Notes: generated by a model not told the origin, from the sequence alone. DNA of 64,000 nt from Crossaster papposus (GCA_037893245.1 JBAIAA010000261.1:62001-126000), one strand, 5' to 3'. Numbered from the stretch's first letter, positions 1 to 10,725 are shown. Made by a program: numbers and translations.

Positions 1-1289
1 GTGCACGAAATAAAATAAGCCAATTTGGTATTCCAACTGCACATGCGCACATTTTCCCTTGACGATATTTCTTTCGATATAAACATTTCATCGATTGCGA
101 TCAAATGATTTCGTAACGGTGATTTGTATTCGTCATATGTCCCTTTAGGGGCTCCGTAGAATACCATTGACTCTGAATTAATAACAAACACAATCTTTGT
201 AAAAATACTTCCCGACTTCCGAACTAATAATACTCAATAGGCAGTCCATCTTCGCTTTCATGCTGCCTGCGTCTCGTGATTTTTAACAGGAATCGTACGG
301 GAAACAATACGAACGAACCACTTCGGGATTTCTGTTTTACATCATCGTGAAAATCATGATTAAAAAACCCAACAGACCGGCCGTCTGACAGTACGCCCTC
401 AACCGACGTAATGCAGTCACGTTTCTAATTTGCATATTCATATCCACCATCGCCTTACAATTTCGCGACATTTTTGCGGGATCAAAGTTGAAATTGAAGC
501 AATAGCGATATGTTTCGGAGTGTTTTGAGACAGATAATGTTGTAATATTTAAGTATCGACAATGTGAAGCAAAGAAATTTGCCCAAAAGGCAACACGAAA
601 AAAATAAATCATTTTTTAACGTTCCCAAGCTGTGACTGAAACGTGGTAGACGCGCACGAATTCGGTGCCGGCGCTCAACTGGTACTATGTTTACTCCGCA
701 ATAACCAAGGAAGTATAAATCGGGGCACCAGCTCAAATAACACGTGATATGGGCCGCCCAATCGCGAACAACAAACTCGGCACCAACTCGGCCACCGCGC
801 AAGCAAGGCGGATACAATCAATTTGAGAAGGCTTCGCGTAACGCATGTAGCCGCCGCTTAATCGCAAACGGCCAACAATTCGGTAACCGAGTTACGGTAG
901 TACGATTTCGGGAAGGCTTCGGCCCGAACTCCGGGCAAGGACAATGCAAAAATAACGCAATAGTTCACGCAAAAAGGCCTACAGACATCGACAGGCAATC
1001 GAAAAGCGATTACGCGTTTATCGGTAACGTCCGTTTCTTTTAAATCTCACCACGGACGAATACGATTTTTTTTTAAATCTTATTCCCCGGGGGATACCCC
1101 GGGGATTCCCCGTCGCGAACGATCCGGCACCCCGCCGCACCGACGCCGGCGGCACACGCGCGCGGCGAGGAGTCGCCCGACCAAAAGCCAACATGGCGCC
1201 AACCACGCGCCAAGATGGCGCGGCCCTGCGTTCCAAGATGGCGGCGCCCAGGGACAAGATGGCGGATTTAACATCTTTTATAGTATAGA
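1..1289 (-). mobile_element. Non-autonomous Helitron-like element, copy A (3' end cut by window edge)
   Basis: Read on the minus strand, the element starts at 1289 with TCTATACTATAAAAGATG, a Helitron-type 5' terminus beginning with TC. It continues leftward through a GC-rich block, a mid section and an AT-richer section, and runs off the window. Comparison with copy B suggests about 257 bp of the 3' end are missing. No RepHel (replication initiator/helicase) coding region is visible, so it is non-autonomous. The short open frames in the GC-rich part arise from repeated CAAGATGGCG motifs and are not genes. The Helitron assignment rests on the termini and on the absence of terminal inverted repeats; the repeat unit itself is certain. 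Confidence 0.7.
1085..1289 (-). promoter_or_regulatory. GC-rich 5' terminal module with TATA-like and YY1-like motifs (copy A; also at 2529-2734, 4405-4624, 11095-11338)
   Basis: In element orientation the 5' terminus has TATAAAAG a few bases in, then three CCATCTTG motifs plus one CCATGTTG. One lies in GCCGCCATCTTGG, which matches the consensus of transcription factor YY1. A GC-rich block rich in CGCG and CCGG follows. Copy D has the same motifs in a 21-23-bp tandem arrangement. The motifs are seen directly; promoter function is inferred from motif type and position. Confidence 0.4.
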
Positions 1290-1325
1290 CTAGCAGGATG
1301 CCGCGCTTCGCGCGGCACCTGCTAC
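1290..1325 (-). other. Helitron 3' terminal hairpin plus CTAG, copy B
   Basis: The palindrome AGCAGG(A)TGCCGCGC-TTC-GCGCGGCACCTGCT forms a 14-bp stem with one bulged A. On the minus strand CTAG follows the hairpin at 1293-1290. Such hairpins act as rolling-circle termination signals in Helitrons (family knowledge). Confidence 0.7.
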
Positions 1326-2734
1326 CTGGGTGAAATCGTAACTTATAGATACACCTTGTTGACGTCTTAAAAACATAATGGATTGTATGACAAACAAATC
1401 GCGAAACTTAGCGAGTAGAGTACCAGCTAGATATTATTTCGAGCGCACGAAATTATTTCGAGCTCACGAACAGATATTCTTGGAGCGCAAGAAGTCATTT
1501 CGTGGCCACGAAAACATTTCGAGCTCACGAAATAAGTTATTTTGAGTGAACGAAATAAAATACTCAAATTATTTCGTAACGGTGATTTTTATTCGTCATA
1601 ATTATGTCCCTTTAGGGGCTCCGTAGAATACCATCGTCTCTGAATAACAAACAATCTTTGTAAAAATACTTCCCGACTTCCGAACTAATAATACTCAATA
1701 GGCAGTCCATCTTCGCTTGCATGCTGCCTGCGCCTCGTGATTTTTTAACAGGAATCGTACGGGAAACAATACGAACCACTTCGGGATTTCTGATTTACAT
1801 CATCGTGAAAATCGTGATTAAAAAACCCAACAGGCCGGCCATCTGACAGTGCGCCCTCAACTGACGTAATGCAGTCACGTTTCTAAATTGCATATTCATA
1901 TCCACCATCGCCATACAATTTCGCCTCATTTTTGCACGATCAAAGTTGAAATTGAGGCAATAGCGATATGTTTCGGAGTGTTTTGAGACAGATAATGTTG
2001 TAATATTTAAGTATCGACAATGTGAAGCAAAGAAATTTGCCCAAAAGGCAACACGAAAGGAATAAATCATTTGTTAACGTTCCAAGCCTGTGACTGCAAT
2101 GTGGTCGACGCGCACGAAATTCGAAGCCGAAAACGAAGCTGGCGCTCAAACTCCGCAATAACCAAGGGAGTATAAAGCTCAAATAACACGGGACGGGCCG
2201 CCCAATCGCGAACAACAAACTCGGCACCAACTCGGCCACCGCGCAAGCAAGGCGGATACAATCAATTTGCGAAGGCTTCGCGTAACGCATGTAGCCGCCG
2301 CTCAATCGCAAACAGCCAACAATTCGGCAACCGAGTTACGGTAGTACGATTTTGGGAAGGCTTCGGCCCGAACTCCGGGCAAGGACAATGCAAAAATAAC
2401 GCAATAGTTCACGCAAAAAGGCCCACAGACATCGACAGGCAATCGAAAAGCGATTACGCGTTTATCGGTAACGTCCGTTTCTTTTAAATCTCACCTCGGA
2501 CGAATACGATTTTTTTTTAAATCTTATTCCCCGGGGGATTCCCTGTCGCGAACGATCCGGCACCCCGCCGCACCGACGCCGGCGGCACACGCGCGCGGCG
2601 ACGAGTCGCCCGACCAAAAGCGCCGCGTCTTTCCAACATGGCGCCAACCGTGCGCCAAGATGGCGCGGCCCTGTGTTCCAAGATGGCGGCGCCCAGGGAC
2701 AAGATGGCGCATTTAACATCTTTTATAGTATAGA
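1290..2734 (-). mobile_element. Non-autonomous Helitron-like element, copy B (complete, 1445 bp)
   Basis: On the minus strand this copy runs from TCTATACTATAAAAGATG at 2734 to a GC-rich hairpin followed by CTAG at 1293-1290. The hairpin arms are GCGCGGCACCTGCT and its complement, with one bulged A and a TTC loop. A hairpin just before a terminal CTAG is the standard Helitron 3' end. The next base on the minus strand is the first T of copy A, so the two elements abut with no spacer. It has strong sequence identity to copies A and C across the whole unit and no coding capacity. Confidence 0.75.
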
Positions 2735-2772
2735 CTAGCAGGATGCCGCGCTTCGCGCGGCACCTGCTAGCT
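2735..2772 (-). other. Helitron 3' terminal hairpin plus CTAG, copy C
   Basis: The same hairpin as in copy B, here flanked by CTAG on both sides (ACTAGCAGG on the left, CACCTGCTAG on the right), so the palindrome is longer than at 1290-1325. Confidence 0.68.
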
Positions 2773-2801
2773 GGGTGAAATCGTAACTTATAGATACACC
2801 T

Positions 2802-3239
2802 GGGGTGCGTTCCACTCCAGCGAACGTTGCCAACGTTGGCCAACGTTAGCGTTGTTCGCGTGAGTGGAACGCAATTGTGCACCAATTATGTTGGCCAACG
2901 TTAGCGAAAACGGCGAACGACATTCCGAGCTGTTCGCTGTTGGCCAGTGACGTATTTTAATGATGGCGAAGCGGTTAGCAGACGGCAAGGTTCTTTTCAC
3001 GGTTTTTATTTACGTTTTATACTTTTCGTTATAAACGGTGGATTGTTTTGAGCAGTCACAGGGATCTTTTAAAGAAAAATAATGAGTTGGACAAAAAGCA
3101 GCGAACCAAACGATGTCACTTTCACCGGGCGCCGCCATTTTGAAAACGTAGTTTTTAAAATATCGTTCCACTCCCCCTAACGCCAACTCAAAACGTTGGC
3201 GAACGTTCGCGCAAACAGTTCGCGTAAGTGGAACGCACC
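2802..3239. mobile_element. MITE with GGTGCGTTCCACT termini, inserted in Helitron copy C
   Basis: The left end reads GGGGTGCGTTCCACT and the right end AGTGGAACGCACC, inverted relative to each other. Copies A and B have the uninterrupted sequence gatacaccttgttgacg, which fixes the insertion point. CCT is present on both sides (2799-2801 and 3240-3242), giving a 3-bp target duplication. The interior is rich in AACGTTGGC and its complement, so much of it can fold. No coding capacity. The 3-bp duplication suggests a PIF/Harbinger-like source, but this is tentative. Confidence 0.75.
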
Positions 3240-4633
3240 CCTTGTTGACGTCTTAAAAACATAATGGATTGTATGACAAACAAATCGCGAAACTTAGCGA
3301 GTAGAGTACCAGCTAGAAAGTATTTCGAGCGCACGAAATTATTTCGAGCTCACGAACAGATATTCTTGGAGCGCAAGAAGTCATTTCGTGGCCACGACAA
3401 CATTTCGAGCTCACGAAATAAGTTATTTTGAGTGCACGAAATAAAATACTCAAATTATTTCGTAACGGTGATTTTTATTCGTCATATGTCCCTTTAGGGG
3501 CTCCGTAGAATACCATCGAGCCTGAATAACAAACAATCTTTGTAAAAATACTTCCCGACTTTCGAACTAATAATACTCAATAGGCAGTCCATCTTCGCTT
3601 GCATGCTGCCTGCGTCTCGTTATTTTTTAACAGGAATCGTACGGGAAACAATACGAACCACTTCGGGATTTCTGAGTTTACATCATCGTGAAAATCCTGA
3701 TTAAAAAACCCAACAGGCCGGCCATCTGACAGTGCGCCCTCAACTGACGTAATGCAGTCACGTTTCTAATTTGCATATTCATATCCACCATCGCCCTACA
3801 ATTTCGCGACATTTTTGCGAAATCAAAGTTGAAATTAAGGCAATAGCGATATGTTTCGGAGTGTTTTTAGACACATAATGTTGTAATATTTAAGTATCGA
3901 CAATGTGAAGTAAAGAAATTTGCCCAAAACGCAACACGAAAGGAATAAATAATTTTTTAACGTTCCCAAGCTGTGACTGAAACGTGGTAGACGCGCACGA
4001 ATTCGAAGCCGGCGCTCAACTGGTATTATGTTTACTCCGCAATAACCAATGAAGTATAAATCGGGGCACCAGCTCAAATAACACGTGACGGGGCCGCCCA
4101 ATCGCGAAAAAACAAACTCGGCACCAACTCGGCCACCGCGCAAGCAAGGCGGATACAATCAATTTGCGAAGGCTTCGCGTAACGCATGTAGCCGCCGCTT
4201 AATCGCAAACAGCCAACAATTTGGCAACCGAGTTACGGTAGTACGATTTCGGGAAGGCTTCGGCCCGAACTCCGGGCAAGGACAATGCAAAAATAACGCA
4301 ATAGTTCACGCAAAAAGGCCCGCAGACATCGACAGGCAATCGAAAAGCGATTACGCGTTTATCGGTAACGTCCGTTTCTTTTAAATCTCACTTTTAAATC
4401 TTATTCCCGGGGGATTCCCCGTCGCGAACGATCCGGCACCCCGCCGCACCGACGCCGGCGGCACACACGCGCGGCGATGAGTCGCCCGACCAAAAGCCAA
4501 CATGGCGCCAACCACGCGCCAAGATGGCGCGGCCCTGCGTTCCAAGATGGCGCGGCCCTGCGTTCCAAGATGGCGGCGCCCAGGGACAAGATGGCGCATT
4601 TGTCATCTTTTATTATAGTATAGAAGATAGAAG

Positions 4634-4985
4634 ACTAGCAGGATGCGCCCTCAACTGACGTAATGCGGTCACGTTTCTAAATTGCATATTCATATCCACC
4701 ATCGCCATACAATTTCGCGACATTTTGCACGATCAAAGTTGACATTGAGGCAATAGCGATATGTTTCGGAGTGTTTTGAGACAGATAATGTTGTAATATT
4801 TAAGTATCGACAATTTGAAGCAAAGAAATTTGCCCAAAAGGCAACACGAAAGGAATAAATCATTTTTTTACGTTCTCAAGCTGTGACTGAAACGTGGTCT
4901 ACGCGCACGAATTCGAACCCGAAAACGAAGCCGGCGCTCAACTGGTACTATGTTTACTCCGCAATAATAAGTATCAATCGGGGCA
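4634..4985 (-). mobile_element. Helitron-like copy D, 3' portion (left of the LINE)
   Basis: After a short junction (agatagaagactagcagg) the sequence jumps from the 3' terminal CTAG directly into the middle of the unit (cgccctcaactgacg). The hairpin and several hundred bases are therefore missing relative to copies B and C. The unit then runs to AGTATCAATCGGGGCA at 4970-4985, where the LINE interrupts it. The rest of this copy resumes at 10726. Confidence 0.65.
4970..4985. repeat. Target-site duplication, left copy (LINE insertion)
   Basis: AGTATCAATCGGGGCA here and AGTATAAATCGGGGCA at 10726-10741 match at 15 of 16 bases and flank the retrotransposon. The same sequence occurs once, uninterrupted, in copy A (712-727), which confirms the pre-insertion site. 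Confidence 0.85.
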
Positions 4986-5445
4986 ATTTTTTCGAAGCGT
5001 TGTTGAGATTTAGCTCGTTTTCCAGCTGCATATTTTGTACTATTGTCTTCGTCTTCATTTATTGACTAGGTTGGTACGCAGTTCTGTACTAGCCAGCATA
5101 GGCCTTTGTTTGCCTCTTCTTTCGTTCACGCCGGGCAGTGTACGGCTTTTCTTTTGTGTGGGTGAAGGCAACAAGTCTTGCCTTCACGCCATTTTGTTTT
5201 GTATACATTTTTGTATACCTTACATTTGTGTATACAGTTTGTACGCTGTATTTACTGAGCGTGTAATTTTTTTTCTTCGTTGCATCTTTATTTGCGGGTT
5301 GGCAATTGCAACCCGTGGAGATTGATGCCCCTGTAGTAGGTTGGTGTATTTTACGCTAACCTAATCGTTTCGTTTTTGTTGTTGCAAGTAGCAACTTTTG
5401 AGTATTCGTGTTTTTGTGTTTTGTCCTTTTCTGTAGACTGGCAAG
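4986..5445 (+). promoter_or_regulatory. 5' leader of the Tx1-like element
   Basis: About 460 bp of T-rich sequence between the left target duplication and the ORF1 start. Internal promoters of non-LTR elements lie in this position (family knowledge). I see no convincing TATA box or named motif. A 96-codon open frame inside it looks accidental: it is low-complexity and rich in Cys/Phe. Confidence 0.4.
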
Positions 5446-6968
5446 ATGCCACCGCTACAGTATAAGGAATGCGCCGTGGAACTGCGGTTCCCCGGCGAAG
5501 TAAAACCCGACAAGGTTTTTGAAGAATTTAAATCCTTAGGTGCTGTTGCTAAAGATCATCTGTCTGCAGTTCAGCCCTTACCGGGCCACCGTTTTGATAT
5601 TGTGTTCAAGACGCCCGAATTGGCAAAAGTATATATTCCTGTGAGGTTTTGTCTTATGAGGGGGTGGTCATTGTGACCATCCACTACATCAATATTGGTA
5701 TAGACGACAACGTCGTCCGAGGCAAACTTGCTGCGTTTGGTGAGGTTCTCCAGAGTAGGTTTTGTACCTACGCTGGAGAACCCTCTGTTTTTAACGGCAC
5801 CCGGCAATACCGCATGAAAATAAAACAGCACATTCCTTCCGTTTTCCGGATCGGGAACAGGAACGCCTGGGTGTCGTATATAGGCCAACCCAAAACGTGC
5901 GCCAAGTGTGGCAAAAATGGTCATTTTGCTAATAGCTGTAAAGAGCAAAAGTGCTTTAAGTGCCTCCGTTTGGGGCACATGGCTTCCTCGTGCCCAAACC
6001 GAGTTGTTTGTACCGTTTGCGGGGATGTGGGGCACAGTTTCAAATTATGCCGCGTTTCTTTTGCAAACAAGGTAGTCCCCCGTCGCTCCTGGGCTCAGGT
6101 AGTGCGGGAGGACGTGGTCATCACTCTGGATCTGGCGAAGCAGACTGCTCCCCCGGATCGGTCTGCGGAACCGGTTCCTGATACTTCCGAATCGGTGCCC
6201 GCGCCTACACCTAAGCCGGAAGCTGGTCCGCCTGACCAGCAGACGGCTAAGTGCCACACTTGTGGGGAGACCGTTGGTCCTCCAAATCCGAACGATTTGT
6301 GCATAAATTGCGATCTTCCAGTAGGTCACAAGTCGACCCGTACAATCTCTTGTGCAATGTGCACAAAAGGTTACAGCACGCTAGAATTGTTTTGTGGCGA
6401 GCCGGAATGTATCTCTGCTTTTAATGACCGTGTAGCCCGCCAGGGAAAATCCTCTGGCGGCCAGTCCCGTGCCCCTAGGCGCAAACGCCGCAAGGGTGGG
6501 CGGAAACGTATTTTGGATACTGGTTCTTCTGATGAGGGCACCTCTAAGAAGGGCCCACGGGTAGCTAGCGCGGAATGTGAGCCAGATTCTTGTTCAGATT
6601 CCGAGCACTCCATGAACTCTGTTTCGTCAGTGGAGATAACCCCGGAGACCCCTCATGAGGCTCTCCAGGATCCTTCGTTAGACCTGGTCCGCCAGGCCGA
6701 GGTCAAAACCAAATTTATTGTCCTTCCAGGCTCTAAGGACTTGGCAGTTCGCTGCAACCTTTCGGGTTGCAATGCCGAGTTCTCGACCTGGGAGGATTTT
6801 GTCACTCACCGGCAGGGAACCCACAATCGTGGGGCGTTGATTCCCTGTCCGGTGTGTGATGACACAGCCGTTTCTCCGTCGTTTTGGGTTGGCCATCTGG
6901 TCCGGGAACATACCCGGTATGTCCTGGACACAGATGTGACCGGCCTTGTGTCTTTAATTAAGTATTGA
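5446..6968 (+). pseudogene. LINE ORF1: nucleic-acid-binding protein with CCHC knuckles, one frameshift
   Basis: The start is the ATG at 5446 (MPPLQYKECAVELRF). The frame is open to about 5640 and then shifts, continuing in another frame to the TGA at 6966-6968; the break lies at about 5640-5660. The protein has an N-terminal RNA-recognition-like region and then three zinc knuckles in series (CAKCGKNGHFANSC, CFKCLRLGHMASSC, CTVCGDVGHSFKLC). A Pro-rich linker and a second Cys-rich patch follow (CHTCGETVGPPNPNDLC), then a basic stretch. The C terminus has two C2H2-like fingers (CNLSGCNAEF...H...H and CPVCDDTAV...H...H). By family knowledge ORF1 binds element RNA to form the retrotransposition particle. 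Confidence 0.8.
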
Positions 6969-7042
6969 TTTGTTTTTGTTCTTATTCTAAGTTGACCCCT
7001 CCTATGGTTGCCTTTTTTCGGCTTCTTCTCTTTTCAATCACA

Positions 7043-10000
7043 ATGATTTATGTTATTTCTTTGAACGTTAACGGTATGCGCGACCCCATTAAAAGACGGC
7101 GTATTTTTCAGTTTTGCAAGTCTTATGATATTTCCTGCTTGCAGGAATGTCATATTACTTTTTCTGATCTTGATTTTTGGCAGACGGAATGGAGGGGAAG
7201 GATGTTTGCCAGTTTTGGCACATCTTTCTCCTGTGGTACCGTCATTATTTTTTCGCCCCGTAGTCCGTTACGTTTTTTAGATCCTTCAGTTGACACTGAA
7301 GGTCGTATTATTAGCGGTACCCTCCAGGGTCCCGGGGGTAGTGTTAAGCTGTGCACAGTTTATGCACCCTCGGACCCTAGGGCCCGTCGTCTTTTCTTTT
7401 CTAATCTGGTCTCTCATTTGACAGGCAACTTTCCCACTATTCTCTGTGGGGATTTTAATTGCGTTTTAAATGTTTCCATGGATCGCCGTGGCTCTGTTTT
7501 CACATCTTGTGGTATTGGTGCAGTGGAGTTGAGTCAATTATTGACCACGTTTTCTTTAGATGATTGTTGGAGGGGTCTCCATCCTCATGATCGTTGTTAT
7601 ACATGGCGTAATGCCAGCAACTCAGCTTCTAGTCGTCTGGACCGTTTTTACGTGTCCAACCGATTGGATGTAAAAGGTTGTTCACATTCTTCATGTTATT
7701 TTTCTGATCATGACTCCGTTATCCTTAAGTTTAACTTCCCCTCTTCACCTGACATTGGAAAGGGGTACTGGAAATGTAACATTTCCACCCTTTCTGCTGC
7801 TGGGTTCAGGGAGGAATTTACAAAAGCTTTTTTGGGCTGGCGTTCTCTCATCAGGGGGTTTGGCAACGAGCTCCTTTGGTGGGACGAAGTCAAGCTTCGT
7901 TGTAAGCAATTTATTGTTTCTTTTTCATGTCGCCTCGCTAAGAAGCGGCGTAAAAAGAGAGAACACCTGATGTCCTCTCTTAATTCAGTTCTTAATGATT
8001 TGAATAGCGGGAAATCATCTACCGACATTTTTGTTAAACATGATTTTTTAAAAGGAGAGCTGGAGAAGTTGGATGACTTCGAGGCCGAAGGGGCTCGGGT
8101 TCGTTCTAGAGTCCGTGACCTCAATGAAGCCGAGAAGCCATCTAAATATTTCTTCCGACTGGAATCGGAGCGAGCTAGGAAAAAATCTGTTTCTTCCGTT
8201 CGTGGTCCGGACGGCGTTGTTGTCGAGACCTCGGCGGAGATAGCCTCTATCTATCGTTTATTTTATTCAGACCTTTTTAGCGACGAGCCGGTCCAGGGTG
8301 ATCTCCAGTCCCCTTTTCTAGATTCGTTGTCATCCCGAGTCTCCCCAGATTCTTTTTGTACACTCGAAAGTTCTTTAGAGCTTTCAGAGTTGACTGATGC
8401 CCTTCGTGGAATGGCCAACGGCAAGGCCCCCGGTGGGGACGGGCTTCCTAAGGAATTTTACATCAGTTTCTGGGATTTAATAGGCCCGGACCTGCTGGGA
8501 GTTTTTCGTTGTGCCCTTGGTTTAAATCTTTTAGCTGATTCTCAGCGTGTGGGGATTATTACTTTGTTGGACAAACCTGGGGACCCTTTAGACCCCCGGA
8601 ATAAACGTCCAATCACTTTGTTGAATGTAGACTACAAAATCCTGTCGAAGGCCTTGTGTAACCGCCTTGGTAAGGTCTTACCGGACCTTATCAGTCCTTT
8701 TCAAACGTGCGGCGTCAAGGGGAGGTCCATCCACGACAACATCAGACTCCTTCGGGATCTGGTGGCGTATGTGGACGGACGGAACCTTGCATGTCTAGTT
8801 TTATCTTTAGATCAACAGAAGGCCTTCGACAGGGTCAATTGGAATTTTTTGTTTAAAGTAATGGGGCAATTTGGGTTCGGCCCAAATTTCCTTCGTTGGG
8901 TTAAAATTCTTTACTTTGACATTTCTAGTCAGATTTTCTGTCCGATCCCTTTTGTTTGTCGAGGGGAGTAAGGCAGGGATGTCCCCTGTCTCCTCTTCTC
9001 TACGTCCTTTTCATTGAGCCCTTTGCGGCTACAGTAATCCGTGACAGTCGCATTGGCGGTTTGGTGGTTCCTGGCAGCAGTGGCTTGTCGTGCAAGGTCG
9101 TCCAGTACGCGGACGACACCACTTGCATTGTCCGGGATCGCTTTTCGCTGGTGCGGCTGTTCGGAGTTATTAAACAATTTGAGCTAGCAAGCGGGTCTCG
9201 CCTGAACATGTCTAAATCCCAGGGTCTCATTCTTTGGTCCTGGCCCCTTGATTTGGCTTCCCTTGTTCCTATTAAGTGGACCAGGGATCCGGTTAAAATA
9301 AATGGTGTTTTAGTTGGTAGGGGTGACATGGGCGTCCGGAATTGGAAAGATCGTGTCCCGGCCCTCATCACCTGCATAGCCAAGTGGAAGGGGAGAAAGC
9401 TCTCTCTTCTTGGTAAATCGTTGGTAGTTAATTCTATCATTTTAGCCCCATTGTATTTGTTAGCACCAGTTTATCCCCTTCCCGCCTCTGTGGCGAAGGT
9501 GATGGATAGGGCTATTTTTAGTTTTATTTGGTCGGGTAAACCCGACTTAGTTGCGCGCCCAGTCCTTTTTCAACCTATTGATCAGGGAGGCCTTGGCGTT
9601 GTAAATATTTGGCATAAGTGTGACAGTCTTTTTGTCAGGGGGTTTAGGTCTGTTTGGGACCTTGATGGACCGCCTTGGAGATTTTTTGCCCTTTTTTGGT
9701 GTACGTTTTCCTTGCGTGGCGTCCTGCCGGTTGGGCTTTGGTCCAATAGCAGGCCCCACGCTTGGGATCCTACTATTTTTTATTCGTATTTTTGCAAGCT
9801 AGTCTTGCACGTATTTAAAATAGCCCCTAACTTTGACTGGGAAGCTGGCTCGTCTCGCCAGCTGTATTATTATTTTCTTGGCCAAGACCTTGTCAGAAAA
9901 CCGGTTTTGGTTTTCCAGGATTTGGATCTTGTTTTTAAATTTGCTCATCGTGCAATCCTAGATCATCGCCTGAGAGATCTTAGTTGGCGTATCATTTGGC

Positions 10001-10473
10001 GAGCTGTTAAAACGGCTACGAAGGTTTTAAATTGGGGATATGGCTCCGGTAGGTGCCCCTGTATTGGTTGTGGCGTCCCGGAGACCATAAACCATGTATT
10101 TTGGGAATGTCCTTTTCTTTCGCTCCTTTGGGGTTAGGCTGAACATGTGGGTGGGAAAGTTCTGGGTAGGAACATCTCCCTGACCGCACCTTGTGTTTTG
10201 TATGCCGTCGGTTTTGAAAACCGCAAAGATTGTTTTCTGGTGTGGTACATCATCTGTGTTGTTAAGTGGCTTGTTTGGTCATCGCGTTGCGAGACCTTGT
10301 TCGACAAGTCCGCTGTCAGCGCAGGTGTTGTACTTCATCGTATCAAGCGTGTGGTCAGGGACAGAATTCGGGCAGACTTCTTTAGGCTGTCCGAACAAGA
10401 CTTTCAAGCTACCTGGTGTGTGCGGGGTATTCTTTGCACAGTCGTTGGTGGTCGTTTAGTTGTTCGTATATAG
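7043..10473 (+). pseudogene. LINE ORF2: APE endonuclease + reverse transcriptase, one frameshift and one internal stop
   Basis: The frame is already open across the ORF1 stop. Possible starts are the ATG at 7004 and at 7043; I prefer 7043 because MIYVISLNVNGMRD is the usual start of the endonuclease domain. Endonuclease residues visible include LNVNG, QECHI, CGDFNCVLN and SDHDSV. RT motifs include NKRPITLLNVDYKILSK, SLDQQKAFDRVNW (first catalytic Asp), GVRQGCPLSPLLYVL and QYADDTTCIV (YADD). A C-terminal CPCIGCGVPETINHVFWEC zinc knuckle follows. A one-base frameshift interrupts GVRQG at about 8956-8968. A TAG at 10135-10137 splits off the last 110 codons, which stay open to 10473. Intact length would be near 1140 residues. 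No RNase H domain is seen. Confidence 0.87.
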
Positions 10474-10725
10474 TGTTGTCTTGGAGTTTATAGTATGCAT
10501 TATGTTTATATGTATTTCATAGCAGGGAGTTAGGGTCGTACCCTACCATGGTAATGCTTGGGTAGCGTGGCTACACTCTCTGTTTGTACCGTCCTGGTTT
10601 AGTGTCTGTTTAGTTGTTATATTAAGTAAAGGGTAGGGAGACTCGAAGCCTCACGAACTAAGGTGTAGTTTGACTACCCTACCCTGGGATCTCCTTTTAG
10701 AGAATCCCAAACCTTTAAAAAAATT
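10474..10725 (+). other. LINE 3' UTR with hairpin and A-rich tail
   Basis: An AGGGTAGGG tract near 10628 pairs with CCCTACCCT near 10675 to form a long stem-loop. A smaller inverted pair (GGGAT...ATCCC) follows just before cctttaaaaaaatt. A 3' structure is the likely recognition site of the element's own RT (inference from related LINEs). Confidence 0.5.

Larger units (their letters stand above)
2735..4624 (-). mobile_element. Non-autonomous Helitron-like element, copy C, carrying a nested MITE
   Basis: The minus-strand 5' end is at 4624 (TCTATACTATAATAAAAG, a 3-bp variant of copies A and B). The 3' hairpin and CTAG lie at 2771-2735, directly abutting copy B. The span is 1890 bp; removing the 441-bp insertion at 2801-3241 leaves 1449 bp, which matches copy B. 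The 5' terminal region holds five CAAGATGG/CAACATGG motifs, one more than copies A and B, so this sub-repeat varies in number. Confidence 0.72.
4986..10725 (+). mobile_element. Tx1/L1-clade non-LTR retrotransposon, near full length (5.74 kb)
   Basis: The element has a 5' leader of about 460 bp, ORF1 with CCHC zinc knuckles, ORF2 with an APE endonuclease and reverse transcriptase, a 250-bp 3' region with a strong hairpin, and a short A-rich tail (cctttaaaaaaatt). A 16-bp target duplication flanks it. ORF2 begins next to the ORF1 stop. Endonuclease motifs and RT sequence style point to the Tx1 group, many members of which are target-specific. It carries one frameshift in ORF1, and one frameshift plus one stop in ORF2, so this copy is dead as assembled. 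The small number of lesions suggests a young insertion or residual assembly errors. Confidence 0.88.

Noticed and set aside
337..817. Minus-strand frames of 91-123 codons (MIYFFRVAFWANFF... and similar), recurring in the Helitron copies
   Set aside because: They recur with the repeat but start and stop at different places in each copy, and contain no recognisable domain; I treat them as chance frames in a repeat.
1018..1274. Minus-strand open frames rich in Arg/Cys/Pro in the GC-rich Helitron 5' block (also at 2462-2885, 4381-4606, 11050-11302)
   Set aside because: Several frames are open at once because of GC richness and the CAAGATGGCG sub-repeat; their ends differ between copies, and no domain is present.
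5035..5325. 96-codon frame in the LINE 5' leader
   Set aside because: T-rich, no domain, and upstream of the clear ORF1 start.
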